This document shows, piece by piece, positions 35,101-46,868 of a stretch of 64,000 nucleotides of DNA. Position 1 is the stretch's first letter. Every line of letters starts with the position of its first letter. The notes beneath the pieces were generated by a model, which did no database searches, was not told the origin of the DNA, and saw only the letters and a program-made list of their open reading frames with translations. The DNA lies in NCBI GenBank assembly GCA_037974665.1, contig CM075782.1, positions 43,576,851 through 43,640,850 on the forward strand. The letters are read 5' to 3'. Position numbers and translations under genes: made by a program. Source of the stretch: Ehretia macrophylla (lineage: Eukaryota > Streptophyta > Magnoliopsida > Boraginales > Ehretiaceae).

Positions 35101-36780
35101 CATATGAAAAAAAATACTATGTGCAAGCTACCAGTTATAACATGAGATGGAACAAGAAAAATATTGTGTTTTCATGCGCGATGAATAGACGATTAGGTTG
35201 TTTGAGCTGATAGGGAGAGTTCCTACACCTTGCAGATTTGATGGTGAAAGCCACATGAAGTTCTACCTCTCACACACACACATGGTTCATTGATTAAATC
35301 CCTGACTAAATTGAGTATTAATGAGTAAACTTCATGTTTCCTGAACATATCATTCATTTTAATTCTGTTTTAATTTTTTTTTAAAAAGGGGTGAAATCTC
35401 AGGGGATTTTGAGCAAATTAGAGATACTATGGAAAATATTGTTGCAACATCGGTTCTAAATTATTTTTGGATAACTATGTATATCCTATGTCAATATGTT
35501 ACAACTTCATTGTGCAATACATCAATGGTCAGAAAGGAAAGTGTTTGCGCGAGAATTTTGGATATTCTCCAATTGACAGTTACTCCATTTGTGTAGGTTT
35601 TAAAATTCCCAAGATCGTGGGATTGATAGTTGCCTAAGTTGACTCATGATGGCAATTAGGACACGATTTTCTTGCAACTTTTTGTGTGTCTTTTCATTTT
35701 TATTCTGTTTCTCTTCCGTGTTTTTTTAGAAATTTCTTCAGGGTTCACACAAGGTCAACATTCAGTGGGAGACTAGTAATGTTGTAACAACACCACCCAC
35801 TGGGAGTGTCGGTAATTCCACTGATCCATCTGTCATGTCGCAACAACTGCAGCCACTTCAAGAAAGAGTAGAGTACTGTCCAGGCTAATCAGGATTAAAC
35901 CTTTAGACTTTTGCTCAGCTTCTCAAGGGACTGGAAGCTCTAATGGAGCATTTGATGAAACCTTCCACGTGATGTTGTGTGTTATGTTGTTGACTTTATA
36001 AACTTATTGTGCTGCTACTTTGCTTCCTTTGCCTTTGTTTTGCCAAAAATGGGGAGAATTACTTTGTTGCTTAAAAAACTTCGCTAGTTTTAGTATTTAC
36101 TATTTTCTGCTATTGCTACTTGGTATGTCTGTTGCTGCTATCGATTTTTGTGGTATTAAATTTGATTGTTGTCTGTGATAGTTTTCTGATACATGGTTAT
36201 CATCTTTGGGTTACTATTTTTTGTAGGGTCTTTATCTTTGCTGCTTTGTATACTTTCTTATATGTGTTACCATTATACTGTACTGATTGTTGAAACAGGA
36301 CCATCTTTGCTCTGATACATCCTTATCTATGTTGCTGAATGATTTCTTTTTTATGTCTCTACTACTCTGCTATTGTTACTGATCACTTTATTTTGCTAGT
36401 TTTATTGTTGTGATACTTTGTCTCTGCTTCTTTGCCTTTGGTTTGGCAAAAAGGGGGAGTATGTTGTGCTACTACTGATTTGCTTGTGTTTTTGTTAGTT
36501 TACTGCATTGTTGTATTAATATTTGTTGCAACAGGATTGCTATCTCTTGTAGGAGCAATAGTTTGTCTGCTCTAATACATTTTTATTTGTGTTCCACTGC
36601 ATGTTGCAATAGGTTGATCATTGCTCTGATACTCTTCTATTTGTGATTGCTCTAATACTGATGTTCTACTCACTGTTGCAAGATCTTCATTTGTCGTACC
36701 TGCTTTTTGCACTTGGGCAGTAGGAGGTTACATTGACTGTGATATTAGGGTTTTGCCAAAACAAAGTCAAAGAGGGAGAT

Positions 36781-37814
36781 TGTTAAGGCAATCAATTTGA
36801 ATGGAGATTGTTAAGGCAATTAAATTGATTGAGATTTGATTGACTATGTTTTAGCAAAACTTTTATAATTACCATACTTGTGTTTTTACCATTTGTATTG
36901 TGTAGGAAAACTACTATGGAAACTTCTCATATAAGAAGAAGATTTGTACTGATTCTGGTAGTACATTAATTGCCTATTTGTAAAGAAAGGAATAATAAAA
37001 GGAAGATTAGGGTTTTATGAAAAGAGGCCTTTCTTGAAGCCCATGACAAGATGTCCAAGCAGCAATCTTGTATTTATATGCAGCAGCAGTCACGGCAGAA
37101 GTTGAGCAGGCAGAGAAAGTGCAACAAAAGAATATAAAGAAAGTTCTGTCCAATGTTCCATATCATGTTGTAACACGATCTGTGTTTCAGTCTTTAATTA
37201 TATTAAGTGTTGCAACTCATATTATGTTGACAGCTTGTTATGAGTATCATGTATTAGTCTTTGAGTGCTTAGATAGCTGTCTCTTTAATCATTCTTCAGG
37301 AGAAGAAGGTGTAGTTCTCGGGAGAGAATGTTGCAAGTCGAGGGAAGCTCGCCAAACCGAAATTTGTTAAAGAGTTCTTTATCTAGGCCTCAAAGGTCAA
37401 GAGGAAGTCTTTACTTGTGTAAGTCCATTGATGTTATAACTTGTTATTTCTTAATTAACAGGTTTGTTGGACCAGGGGAGGTCCTGTGGATGTAGACCGC
37501 ACGGTTGAACCACGTTAAATCTTGGTGTTCTTTTTTTTTTGTTACAACTTTATTATTTCTTCTGTTGTTTACTGTCACTGGCTATGTTGGAACATTAAGT
37601 GGAACAACTCATTAATTGACTAGAGAAACAGACTGTTAATGAACTGTGAAAGAAGTAATGTTCCAGTTAATATTGCAATATCACTTGTAACAGATTTACT
37701 TTATACCATATAATTGCATCAATTTTTCATATTCACCACAGATCTCTATTGATTGAGCGAATTAGTCATATTGCTTCGAAATTAATCCATACTTATACTA
37801 CACAAATTCTAACA
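36781..37814 (+). repeat. 3' LTR of copia element C
   Basis: This 1,034-bp LTR is preceded by the purine tract agagggaga and followed by the target duplication GTTAA, after which the LINE coding sequence resumes. Confidence 0.92.
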
Positions 37815-39439
37815 GTTAAGATTATTCTCAAGGGAAGAGAGTTTCTCAAACAAGGTCTCATTTGGGTGGTTTGTAATGGAAGAACAACGCGATTCTGGAT
37901 TGACCATTGGGTTGGAGAGAGGCCCCTGGTGGAGTCGGCAACGGGTATCATTCCTCCTTACCAAATAAACCTTACGGTTAATAACTTTGTGAATGTCGAT
38001 GGTTCCTGGGAATGGGACCTTTTCTAGTATCTACTTCCTAATTCTGTGGCTCTTCAAATTATCAGTCACTATGTTCGAGTTGATAGTCCTGTGGAAGGAA
38101 ATGAGAATTCTATGTGGCTTCAGCTCTTGTTTGCAATAGCCCTAGCTCTTCTACTGTTGATATTCATTGGGAAGGTATTTGGAAAATTAATTGCCCTCAG
38201 TGCATCAAAGTTTTCCTTTGGCAAGCTGCGCATAAATGGTTGGCTTGCAGATATCAACTTGCTCGGAGAGACATTGTTGATGATGCTTCTTGTAAGATCT
38301 GTGGAGCAGCAATTGAAAATGTCAATCATATTTTTAGATCTTGCCCTCGTAGCAAACAGGTTTGGCAAATTATTGCTCCTAATTGTACTAGTAACTCATT
38401 CTTTCATTCTAACTGGTGTGAGTGGCTAAACAACAACATCAAAAGCAGTTATGTTTGGCGCAACATGAAGTCGAACTCTATTTTTGGTATAACTATTTAG
38501 TTCATCTGGAAATGGAAAAATGACACGATCTTCGGGGGTAATAGATTTGATCAGCCTGTCAACGTGGTTGCTGTCATTTTGGATTTTGCTAAAATACTGC
38601 TAAGGCGTGGGATGCACAAGGAACTATTGTTTCTGATGCTCGTCGAGTAATGGAGATTGGATGCACCAAACCTGCTCAGGGTTATAAACTGAATGTTGAT
38701 GGTTGTGCTAAAAGAAATCTTGGCACTGCAGGGGCAGGAGACATTATTCATAATATGTTTGGGCAGTGGGTTGTTGGCTTTGCAATGAATCTTGGGGTCA
38801 CCTCAAGTCTTAGAGCGGAGCTGATTGCTCTTTTGAAGGGCCTTAAATTGGTTGATCGTCTTCAGTTTGAGGATCTGACTATTGAGACGGACTCTATTTT
38901 GGTGTACAAGCTCTGTTGTGATGATTTGAGTCTTGTTAGCCCCCTGCGCCCTCTGATCGATGAGTGTAAATAGATCTTATTGAAACACAACAATTTTAGA
39001 TTGGTGCATGTCTTCCGAAAGGTGAATAAATGTGCTGATTACTTAGCCCGTCTTGGTACAATGCAATCTTTGAACGTACTACAGCTTGACAACCCCCCCG
39101 GACCATTACGGATTATTGTGGAGAAAGATATAAGGGATAAAATATCTCCTAAAGTTATTTTACTCTAATAGGCTTTGGCTCCCTAGGAACCAAAAAAAAA
39201 AAAACTCATGTCAGGTAAACAACAGTCCTGCCTTCTAACATTCAAGTGAATCCCACAGGTCACAGCCGGATGTTTTACCAAATTGAAAAAAAATTTCTCT
39301 ATCGAAGTAACAGGGAATAATGCTGCTTTCTTCCAATAAAAACTTACACCTCTCCTTGGATTCGACACAAAGAAAAATGACAAAATTACTCGCGTTGGAA
39401 GGGATGTCTCGTAAACAACTGTATATCAGACTTCACTCA

Positions 39440-42400
39440 TCATCTTGATGTCCTCTCTAATTTGGCAAGCTTATTTCGGAAGTCTTTTGCATGACTTGAC
39501 ATTCCATTGATCGAGTAAGCTTTAATCATGGTTCTATATGTGACTTTATCAGGTTTGCATCCTTTCTTCTCCATCATTTCTAGCACCCCTTTCATCTCAG
39601 CAAAGCATCCCATTATCCCATATGCATCCACTAGGCAGTTAAAGAACACGGTATCTAGAGTCACATCAGAATTCTCAACATACCGCAAAACGCCTTCAAT
39701 CTTTTCGGCTTTACTGGCTTGCCCGTAAGCTCTTACAAGTGAACAGAGAGTGACACAATTTGGTTTAATCCTCTCTGATTGCATCAGCCTAAACAAAAAT
39801 TCCATCTGTTTCACATCCCCAGCCCTTCCAAATGCATCAATTACGATATTGTAAGTGACAATTGTCCATGAGAATTGGTATTTCTGCATGTATTCCATGA
39901 CAGCGCTCATCTTCTCATAGTTCCCAGTTTTTCCATAGGAATCTAAGAGTATGTTGAAGGTCTTGATATCAGGCTCAATCCCAGCACTCTGAAACTTCTC
40001 GTAGCACTTCTCCATCATCTCTATCTGCCCGCTGCCACCAAAAGCTCTCAACGTGGAGTTCATCGTCCACACATCAGGCTCACATTCCCGCTGGCGCAGC
40101 ATTTCCACAAGGGTTGATTCCATCTCAGCAAACCTTTTAAAGATTAAAACAATATCATTCCAATTAGTTAATGAACATTGGTACATGAATCTGGTTGTCA
40201 AGAAAATGAGATTCAAGTTGAGGAACTGACTTGCATTCGTGGCAAATATGATAGTTGGAAAGAACGTATTGTGGCTAAATTTGGGTCAGTGTCAACAACA
40301 GAGGTTATCATAGGAAAGTGGTCAGTTATAACTCGTTCTTCATAATTCTCTACCGGATTGAATGAAATGAATCTGCCGTGATATGTTCAGCTATACTTGA
40401 TAACAGGTGGCATAAGTTTCACATTCCAACTCACATTGCTTCAATCATTTTCCTGACAACCAGATTGAGAAAAAGTACTGAGATGAATGATAATTACTTT
40501 TTTGCTTTCCCATAGGCATCAATGAGGGTATTATATGTAATTGTGTTGGGCTCGATCCCTTCAGATGCCATCTCTGAAAGCAAATATTTTGTTTTCTCAA
40601 AGTCATAAAATTGCAGGCATGATTTTATGAGGATTGAGTATGTGAAGACATCAGGTTGACAGTTTGGGGTCTTCTTCATCTGCTCAAGGAGATAAAATGC
40701 TTCATCAAAGTTGCCACTCCGGCTGTATGCCGATAAAAGAGCAGTATAAGCTTCAATATTAACAACACAACCTTCTTCAATCATTTCTTGGAATAGTGTG
40801 TGAGCTTTCTCAGGTTGCTTACATTTTCCAAGCATGACAATTAGCTTGATATATATCCCAGAATCTGGCCTGTACCAAAGCTGCTCGCGAAGGAGTTCAA
40901 AAACCTGAATGTACAGAGAGATACCAAATAAAAATCATACAGAAAAGAATTAACCACTCAAGTATATTCCTAAATTGTTGTTCACCTAGGAAAATCATTA
41001 ATCTCAATTTTGGGAACGACGAACAGAATTCAGACAAAACAAGCCTATCTATAACCTGTAAACAGAAGTTTCTCAGCAACAAAAGATATGATTGTAACTG
41101 GCACCGAGGTTTATATCAATTGATCATTAGTTTCTCAGCAACAAAAAAATGATTCCTAGAAGTGACGAGATATAAGTTTGTTCGTGTCAACCCTCCGTTA
41201 ATTAAAATACTGGCTTGATCATTTATGAATTAACAAGAGCTAGCATTCTGTCTCCTCCTCCTTTCTGCTGACGTTGATCATTTATGAATTAACAATAGTT
41301 ATTCTTCTCTTAAACAAGACTTCATATTCTGCATTACACTATCTTAGGAAGATAATGTAACTTGGCTATTGTTTAAAATCCATTCCAAGTTTTTGGTTTC
41401 TCAGACAAAAGCTATCCCTAAGAAACCGTACACACACGGTTTGGTAAAGATACCGACAACACTTTTAGTTTATCCCACTTTGTGTAATATGACTGAATCC
41501 ATTTAAACCAGGATCTTTGCATTGCTATCTATCTCCCCTCTCTAAATTTCAAAATCATTTTTTACTAGTCTTGAAACCAATCATCCTTTTACTTCATTCG
41601 CCGTCTAAGCAACTTTTTCAAGGATGTCCACGATGGCACAATCTTGCCACCCAATTATTCACACCATCAGTTCACTAGGGCGTAGATATGTGTCATGAAA
41701 ACAAGAGATACTGCCCTGCTCACCTCTGAATGAGTGCACAGACATATATGACCTAGTGAATATCATTAGATACATACATCACTCCAAATTCAGTATGCAA
41801 TGTGACTCTTCTAACAAATTTTCATTTGACATAGAGTGCACTATCTTTTCTCTGTCAAAAATTGAAAGGATACACCTAAACAATTTTTTTCGTAATCAAT
41901 TCACACTCCAAAAAGAAATTTGCAGCACACACATTCTAAAGAATCCCAACCTCGGATATACAACATCATAACGCTCACAGCCTCACACAATTCAATCATC
42001 TCTAGCTGATTCGCCACCTCGAGAAATTCCATTAAAAATTCAATCGCTTCTTAATTAGAGTACATAAAATAACTACAATTTACACTACAACCAATCCATA
42101 TGCAATTTTTATCCTCATACTACTACTACACTCAATACATAAAAGTTCGCACCCGTGCACAACACTCCTAACACCCTTTCATATGTGTAATTATATATTA
42201 AAACGGACCTTGAGAGCGGACTCCCAACGGAGGGCAGTGATGCGTTCATGAAGGGCTTCAAGCACCGTACGCGGCAAAAGCTTCTTGGAATTCCCTTTCT
42301 TTTTCTTCTCAATAACAGCTTTGGTCGCCTCTCTTCGCAATATTATCGATATTGCTTTCTGGGAAGCGATTTTCTTGTTTGTTTCTTCTCTCCTCTCTCT

Positions 42401-42664
42401 CGCCTCTCTCTCTTTCAGCTCAGCTTGGTCGTACACCTTTCTTGGTGTGTGTGTGATTTTCTCAGTGAAATTTGCTCTAGCGAGTGTGTTTCTTTGTTCT
42501 ATTATCTTGGGACCTGGTTTCGTGCGTGCGGTGGTGGTTTTTGCCGGTTCCGTTATGGGGTGTCGTGGAAATGGATTGGTGGGTCCGGTGAGGGACGCCA
42601 TGGGGGACAAGGAGCAGTGTGTGTACTGTGTGTGTAGCGGAGAGGAGGACACCCCGCACTGCAA
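39440..42664 (-). CDS. P-class pentatricopeptide repeat protein, At5g48730-like, probably chloroplast
   Basis: PPR proteins of this class bind organelle RNA and act in its processing, stability or translation. There are three exons, to 42209, 40904-40498 and 40133-39440, with GT-AG introns of 1,304 and 364 bp. From the second in-frame Met (42601, MASLTGPTNPF) the product is 497 aa. From the first Met (42664) it is 518 aa. I favour 42601 because the following residues look like a transit peptide. A charged region follows (about residues 55-110, rich in Arg, Lys and Glu), then about ten PPR motifs (from about residue 150), each with a TYN-type start such as TITYNTLIDAYGKAK and TIVTYNIVIDAFGRAG. 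There is no DYW, E or SMR tail. The similarity to At5g48730, including the LLPRTVLEALHERITALRW stretch, is from memory. No break seen. Confidence 0.92.
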
Positions 42665-42704
42665 AGATATTTGGTGTGGGCGAGTGGTATATTATTCTTT
42701 TAAC

Positions 42705-43153
42705 CCCTGTTTGGATTGCACAAAGGAAAAAAAAAAAAAAGGAAAGGAAAGTGGTGGAAGAAAAAAAAAGGAAAGGAATTATTTTATTTAGATTGTAAAA
42801 AAATAATAATAGAAATAAATAAATAAAAATTATAATTTTTTGTTTGAATTGTAGAATGAAAAGAAATGATAATTTTAAATATAAAATTATTTAAATAATT
42901 TTTTTAATTTTATAAATATGAAATATGTAGGGATAAAAAAGATTTTTTTTTATATAAAAACTTTCTTTTCCTTCTAAAACACTTCAATTTTAAAGGATTA
43001 TAAAATTTTTATCATTAAAGAAAATAAAAAAGATTTAGAACCCATCATAACTTTTTCTTCTTCTAAATTTACAATCCAAATAAGAGGAATAATTGAAAAA
43101 TCCCTCTCTAACCTTTTCTTACCTTTCATTTAATATTACCAATCCAAACAAAC
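42705..43153. mobile_element. MITE-like element upstream of the PPR gene
   Basis: The ends are inverted: cctgtttggattg near 42706 and caatccaaacaaact near 43140. Inner inverted pieces (tttagattgtaaa near 42786 and tttacaatccaaa near 43068) suggest a nested or long-arm structure. It is AT-rich with no coding sequence, and lies within a few dozen bases of the PPR gene's 5' end, so it forms part of its upstream region. Confidence 0.5.
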
Positions 43154-45569
43154 TGAATGTTGAAAATTATTTTGTAATTTTAAGTATTTAGATTAATAAT
43201 TAAAATTCCAAAAAGGTAAAGAAAATTTAATGGTTAGAGAAGCCCGATTCTCATTATAATAAATAAATATTTGATTTAATTCTTGAACATTCTGAAAAAG
43301 TAAGTCAACGTTCAATTTAATGATTTAATATTTAAAGTAAAGTCCTAACTTTGAGTATTTGAACCTTAAAAATTATAAATGTTTCGATTAGACATTCCAA
43401 AATATGTTATCCATCAATAGTCTTCAAAAGCTTGATCTAATCACTCAACCGTGTTTCAAAACTTTATACCATCAATGGTTAGTTTTTGACTTGATATTTT
43501 GTGTTGAAGTACAAATTTATTTTCAATTCGGATATTTTAAAATTCTTTTTTACTTATTTTTCCTTTTTCTTTGGATTATTGGATCAGAATAACAAAATAA
43601 TGAAAAATATTACGAAATTGAATAACCTATTTTGGAAAAAACATTTGTTTTCAAAATTTTGTGTTGTATTGACGCTATTGTAACATAGTTAAATCATGAT
43701 AAATTACTTATACTATAAATTCTTATGCATGAACCTTGAAATATGAATTCTTCATGAGTGAAAACAGAAAATACATGGAATTATGTAAACCCCTCGTGAT
43801 GTATAAAAATCAATTAGCAAAGCTTTCATTGTGGATTTGAGATGTACCCTATCGAGGGTTCATGTATTTGAACTCAAGGATTGCAGTTTTTTATAGATCT
43901 TATACCCAAGACGAGCTTTGTTATATATATGATCATATATATATTGTATTACCTTTCGAAAATAAGACACAAAAGGGAAGAAAAAAAAAGAAGAAACAAA
44001 TGAAAACAAAATTATAGGTACCTAATACACCATAAATATTGGCTATTAAGTGATCCATTACAAACACGGATAGTATTTTTTAACTTTTTGAAAATACGTG
44101 CTTTGTAGGGCTCTATATTTTATTTCTTATCAATAAATACTTTTTAATACAAAGGTAAAGGAATACCTAAGTATGTGTGTTCAATTAGCTGCGGAGCCGC
44201 ATTTGGCTCTTGGTGTGCACTGACACACCTTGAAATTTTGGGAAAAAAGTCTTTTTTAAAAAAAAATTATGTCATGAAAACAATAATATATGTCTATACG
44301 TGTGTTTTCTTGTATGTCTATATGTGATTGTGTTTCTTTGTATGTGTGTTTGTTTGTGCGAGTCTTTCGCTATAGATGGGTGTGTGTATGTAATTGTGTA
44401 TAGATGGTGAGGGAAAGTGAAAGAAGAATAAAATGAAGGGGAAAAATAAAAAGTAAATTTATGGCATTGAACCATTTTTTAAACGCATGTGCAAATTGTT
44501 ATTGGTTGTAGCTAAGTGGTAGAACCACTCATTTATTGCAACAGTAGATTTGGATTCAAATCTTAATAATAGCATTTTGTTTTATACAAGGAATTTAAAG
44601 TTATTAGAGTAAGATTGTAAATAATTTTTTAGCTTGTTGCAAAAAAGTAATTGTATTAAATAATTTTTCAATTTTATCCCTACAAAGTCAATCGTTAGAC
44701 AATTTTAACAAAAAAAATTAACAGAGTGGTCGAAACAAGACCCTTTTAATAAATTAATGGTCCTTTTAGGACCAAAAATAATTAAATGGTCAAAGTAGGT
44801 TTGATACAATAGTTTAATGATCTCTGCAATAATTTATTCATGAATTTATATTCTTTCTTGAATTAAATACGGAGACTCATGCTTTGAAGATATTTGCGTT
44901 ATAAAATGTTTAAATTAAGTATTGATTTAGTTCTAGTATAAAAATATGATTTTAGACATAAAATCATCAATTTTTTTTTTATATAGTTTATATAAAAATT
45001 TATGCATAAATGATTATCCTGAAATTCCAGTTACTAACTTTAATACTGTAGTGCACATCATGATCTCTGGTGCCTGACTTCGCCACTGTGTTCAATCTAA
45101 CTTCAAATACAATATATGTTAGTTTTAAATAAACCATACACATCTCTGGGTACAAACGTCCGAAATATTGAATTTCACCATGTGAAAAATGCTTAAATCT
45201 CGCATGTAGATTTGGAATAATAAGAGTACACATATAACCTAAGTTCACAACATCTTTGAAGCCAGATTATAGGAAGAGATCCTTCCTCAAATTCTAAGCA
45301 AGGATACATTGCTAGTATTATTAATATCTATATATAAAAAAAAGTAAATAAATAACGACAAAATTGACATTAGGATGTGTATTGGCTTAAAATTGAAAAG
45401 GAAATAACATACGCATCCATTTATTGGAAGGAAAAAATAAGGAAAAAGGATTACTATTATTTCTTTTTTTTTTGGTCGTAGATTACTATTATTTCTTAAA
45501 TACATGCATCCAATGGTTAATATGTGTGTATATTTACATACATATTACAAATAAGACTAATAAAGGTAT
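43154..45569. other. AT-rich intergenic region
   Basis: About 2.4 kb with no supported gene. The only items noted are a possible SINE-like patch near 44510 and short TG-rich tracts (44285-44400). Small reading frames here are AT-driven and show no protein family. Confidence 0.5.
44505..44600 (+). repeat. Possible tRNA-derived SINE remnant
   Basis: The patch tagctaagtggtagaacc (about 44511-44528) resembles a pol III A box, and ggattcaaatc (about 44552-44562) resembles a B box with usual spacing. No clear poly-A tail or target duplication was found, and it does not fold as a full tRNA by eye. Confidence 0.3.
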
Positions 45570-45905
45570 AAGGTTATCCTTAATAGGGGGTTTTAAAAGC
45601 AAATTTTTTTAAATTTGGATGTTTTTAAAGTCCCGAACTCTAAAAGTAATACTATTCATGACAAAAGTACGTAGAGTTCACCACTTTTGGTTTAAAAGAT
45701 GTCAAAATAGAGTTCCGAACTCTAAAAATATCAATAAATTTGTTAAAGAAAATAGAACCCCGGACTTTATTTTGATATTTTTTAAGTTAAAAGTGGTGAA
45801 TCTCACGTACTTGTATCATGAATAGTGTTACTTTTAGAGTCATAGAATTTTAAAAATATCCAAATTTAAAAAAATTTACTTTTAGAGCTTCCATTGAAAA
45901 TATCA
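45570..45905. mobile_element. Near-perfect foldback (snap-back) MITE
   Basis: Two arms of about 125-150 bp (about 45580-45720 and 45755-45900) are reverse complements with only scattered mismatches and a short loop. Shared words include aaatttttttaaatttgg, tattcatga, agtacgt and ttcaccactttt. If transcribed, it would form a long hairpin RNA. No coding sequence. It lies in the shared upstream region of the PPR and EAF1 genes. Confidence 0.75.
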
Positions 45906-46514
45906 TAATTCTGTATAGTATGACCTAGTGATGAAGGCAAGAGTCACTATCTATGTGGTTATTTCTTCAATCATGTGTTCGCTTGACCACATAATCCTTT
46001 ATATGTCATTCGATGAGACACCATTAGATATGTTACGTTAAGATAAGGATGTATATAATTAGGGGTAATATCACTTTACCCCTAATTACACATACAATGT
46101 AGGACTTTGACCCTTAAATTTTATTTTGTATTATTTAATTTCCTTCATATTCTCTAGTGAAAAAATAACGATATTTATATCTCTCTACATATATATTCAC
46201 ATTTTAATGTAATTTTCTAATGATTGTTTATTTATTTATCAGTATCGTTACGTATCAAGTAAATGTAGTTAAATGATACAAAATTAAGAAGCTATATTTC
46301 ATAAGTTAAGAGGTTAAAGCAATAATAATATCCAGCTGTTGGATAAAATAGTCGGGTGATAACACATGTCATAAAAAATTTAAAGTTAAAATCACGGCTT
46401 TAATATCAATTATAGCAAAAAAAGAAAAACAATAATTAATAACCCCTAAAAGATACCCGGGAAAAAGGCCCAAATGAATTAGATTCGAAAAAGGCCTCTA
46501 CTTCGTCGTCTGCA
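45906..46514. other. Upstream region of the EAF1 gene
   Basis: About 600 bp, AT-rich, probably distal promoter. No gene or specific element recognised. Confidence 0.4.
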
Positions 46515-46868
46515 TGTCCAGCCCACTTTTAGAGAGAGAAAAATATACTTTTAGAGAGAGAAAGTTGAAGGGGAACGAACGAGCACGAAGACGAAAAAAG
46601 CTTTAAAAAAAATCAAAGAATTTATAAGCACACGAACACATATATATATATATATACATATATACATACATACATATATATAGATATGTATGTATATATA
46701 TATTAGAATAAAAATCTTTTATATATAGAGGCCTCAATGCTCTCATGATTTTTTGCATTTTCTAGGGCAAATTATTTTCTGCATCAAAACCCTAGAATTC
46801 TCAAAGCATCAGGGAGTGGATAATTGCTAACCCTAGCTGCAAATTCACGTCTAGATATTTACAATTCA
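46515..46868 (+). promoter_or_regulatory. EAF1 promoter/first 5' UTR exon with telo-boxes
   Basis: The region has a repeated cttttagagagagaaa block (about 46528 and 46550) and an AT/ACAT microsatellite (46638-46704). AAACCCTA telo-box motifs occur at 46787-46794, with a partial one at 46828-46835 and further copies just inside the first intron (46897-46904, 46932-46939). Telo-boxes are common near plant growth and translation genes. The transcription start is not fixed. The exon ends at a good donor (caggtataat, exon end 46868). Confidence 0.55.

Larger units (their letters stand above)
31103..37814 (+). mobile_element. Ty1/copia element C, non-autonomous, inserted in a LINE
   Basis: This 6,712-bp element has LTRs at 31103-32163 and 36781-37814, TG...CA ends, and the target duplication GTTAA (31098-31102 and 37815-37819). 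A primer-binding site (TGGTATCAGAGCTGG, from 32166) follows the 5' LTR. Gag (about 32240-33900) has the UBN2-type start with NCSYWKARM. Traces of protease (VDSGCSRHM), of the RT start, and of the pol C-terminus (about 34080-34735) remain, but most of pol, including integrase, is absent, so it is a defective, gag-bearing copy. A 2-kb 3' region with a purine tract (agagggaga) precedes the 3' LTR. The LTRs differ by roughly 4-5% by eye, giving intermediate age. It is broken in several places. Confidence 0.92.
30640..39204 (+). mobile_element. 5'-truncated L1-type LINE with RNase H, split by copia element C
   Basis: The left part (about 30640-31097) encodes the region after the RT core, with VLSFAGRITLAKAVLAALP and DRIQRNFIWG. 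The right part (37815-39170) resumes with LKGREFLKQGLIWVV and RFWIDHWVG. The zinc-binding domain CKICG...HIFRSC follows (about 38290-38345), then an RNase H domain with LNVDGCAK, LRAELIAL, TIETDS and NKCADYLARLG (about 38690-39060), which keeps the expected acidic residues. The A run at 39190-39202 marks the 3' end. Several stops and frameshifts make it inactive (for example a stop near 38026 and one near 38971). The endonuclease and RT core are missing. Copia element C lies between 31103 and 37814. Confidence 0.88.

Noticed and set aside
35000-36780. Possible env-like gene after pol in copia element C
   Set aside because: The region has no long open frame and no signal peptide or membrane pattern. 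It looks like T-rich 3' non-coding sequence.
42248-42791. Overlapping plus-strand reading frames of 129 and 168 codons
   Set aside because: They lie antisense to the first exon of the PPR gene, whose minus-strand product and splice sites fit a known family. The plus frames have no recognisable domain.
44505-44600. A functional tRNA gene
   Set aside because: Only A-box-like and B-box-like words are present. The cloverleaf does not form by eye, so at most it is a SINE remnant.
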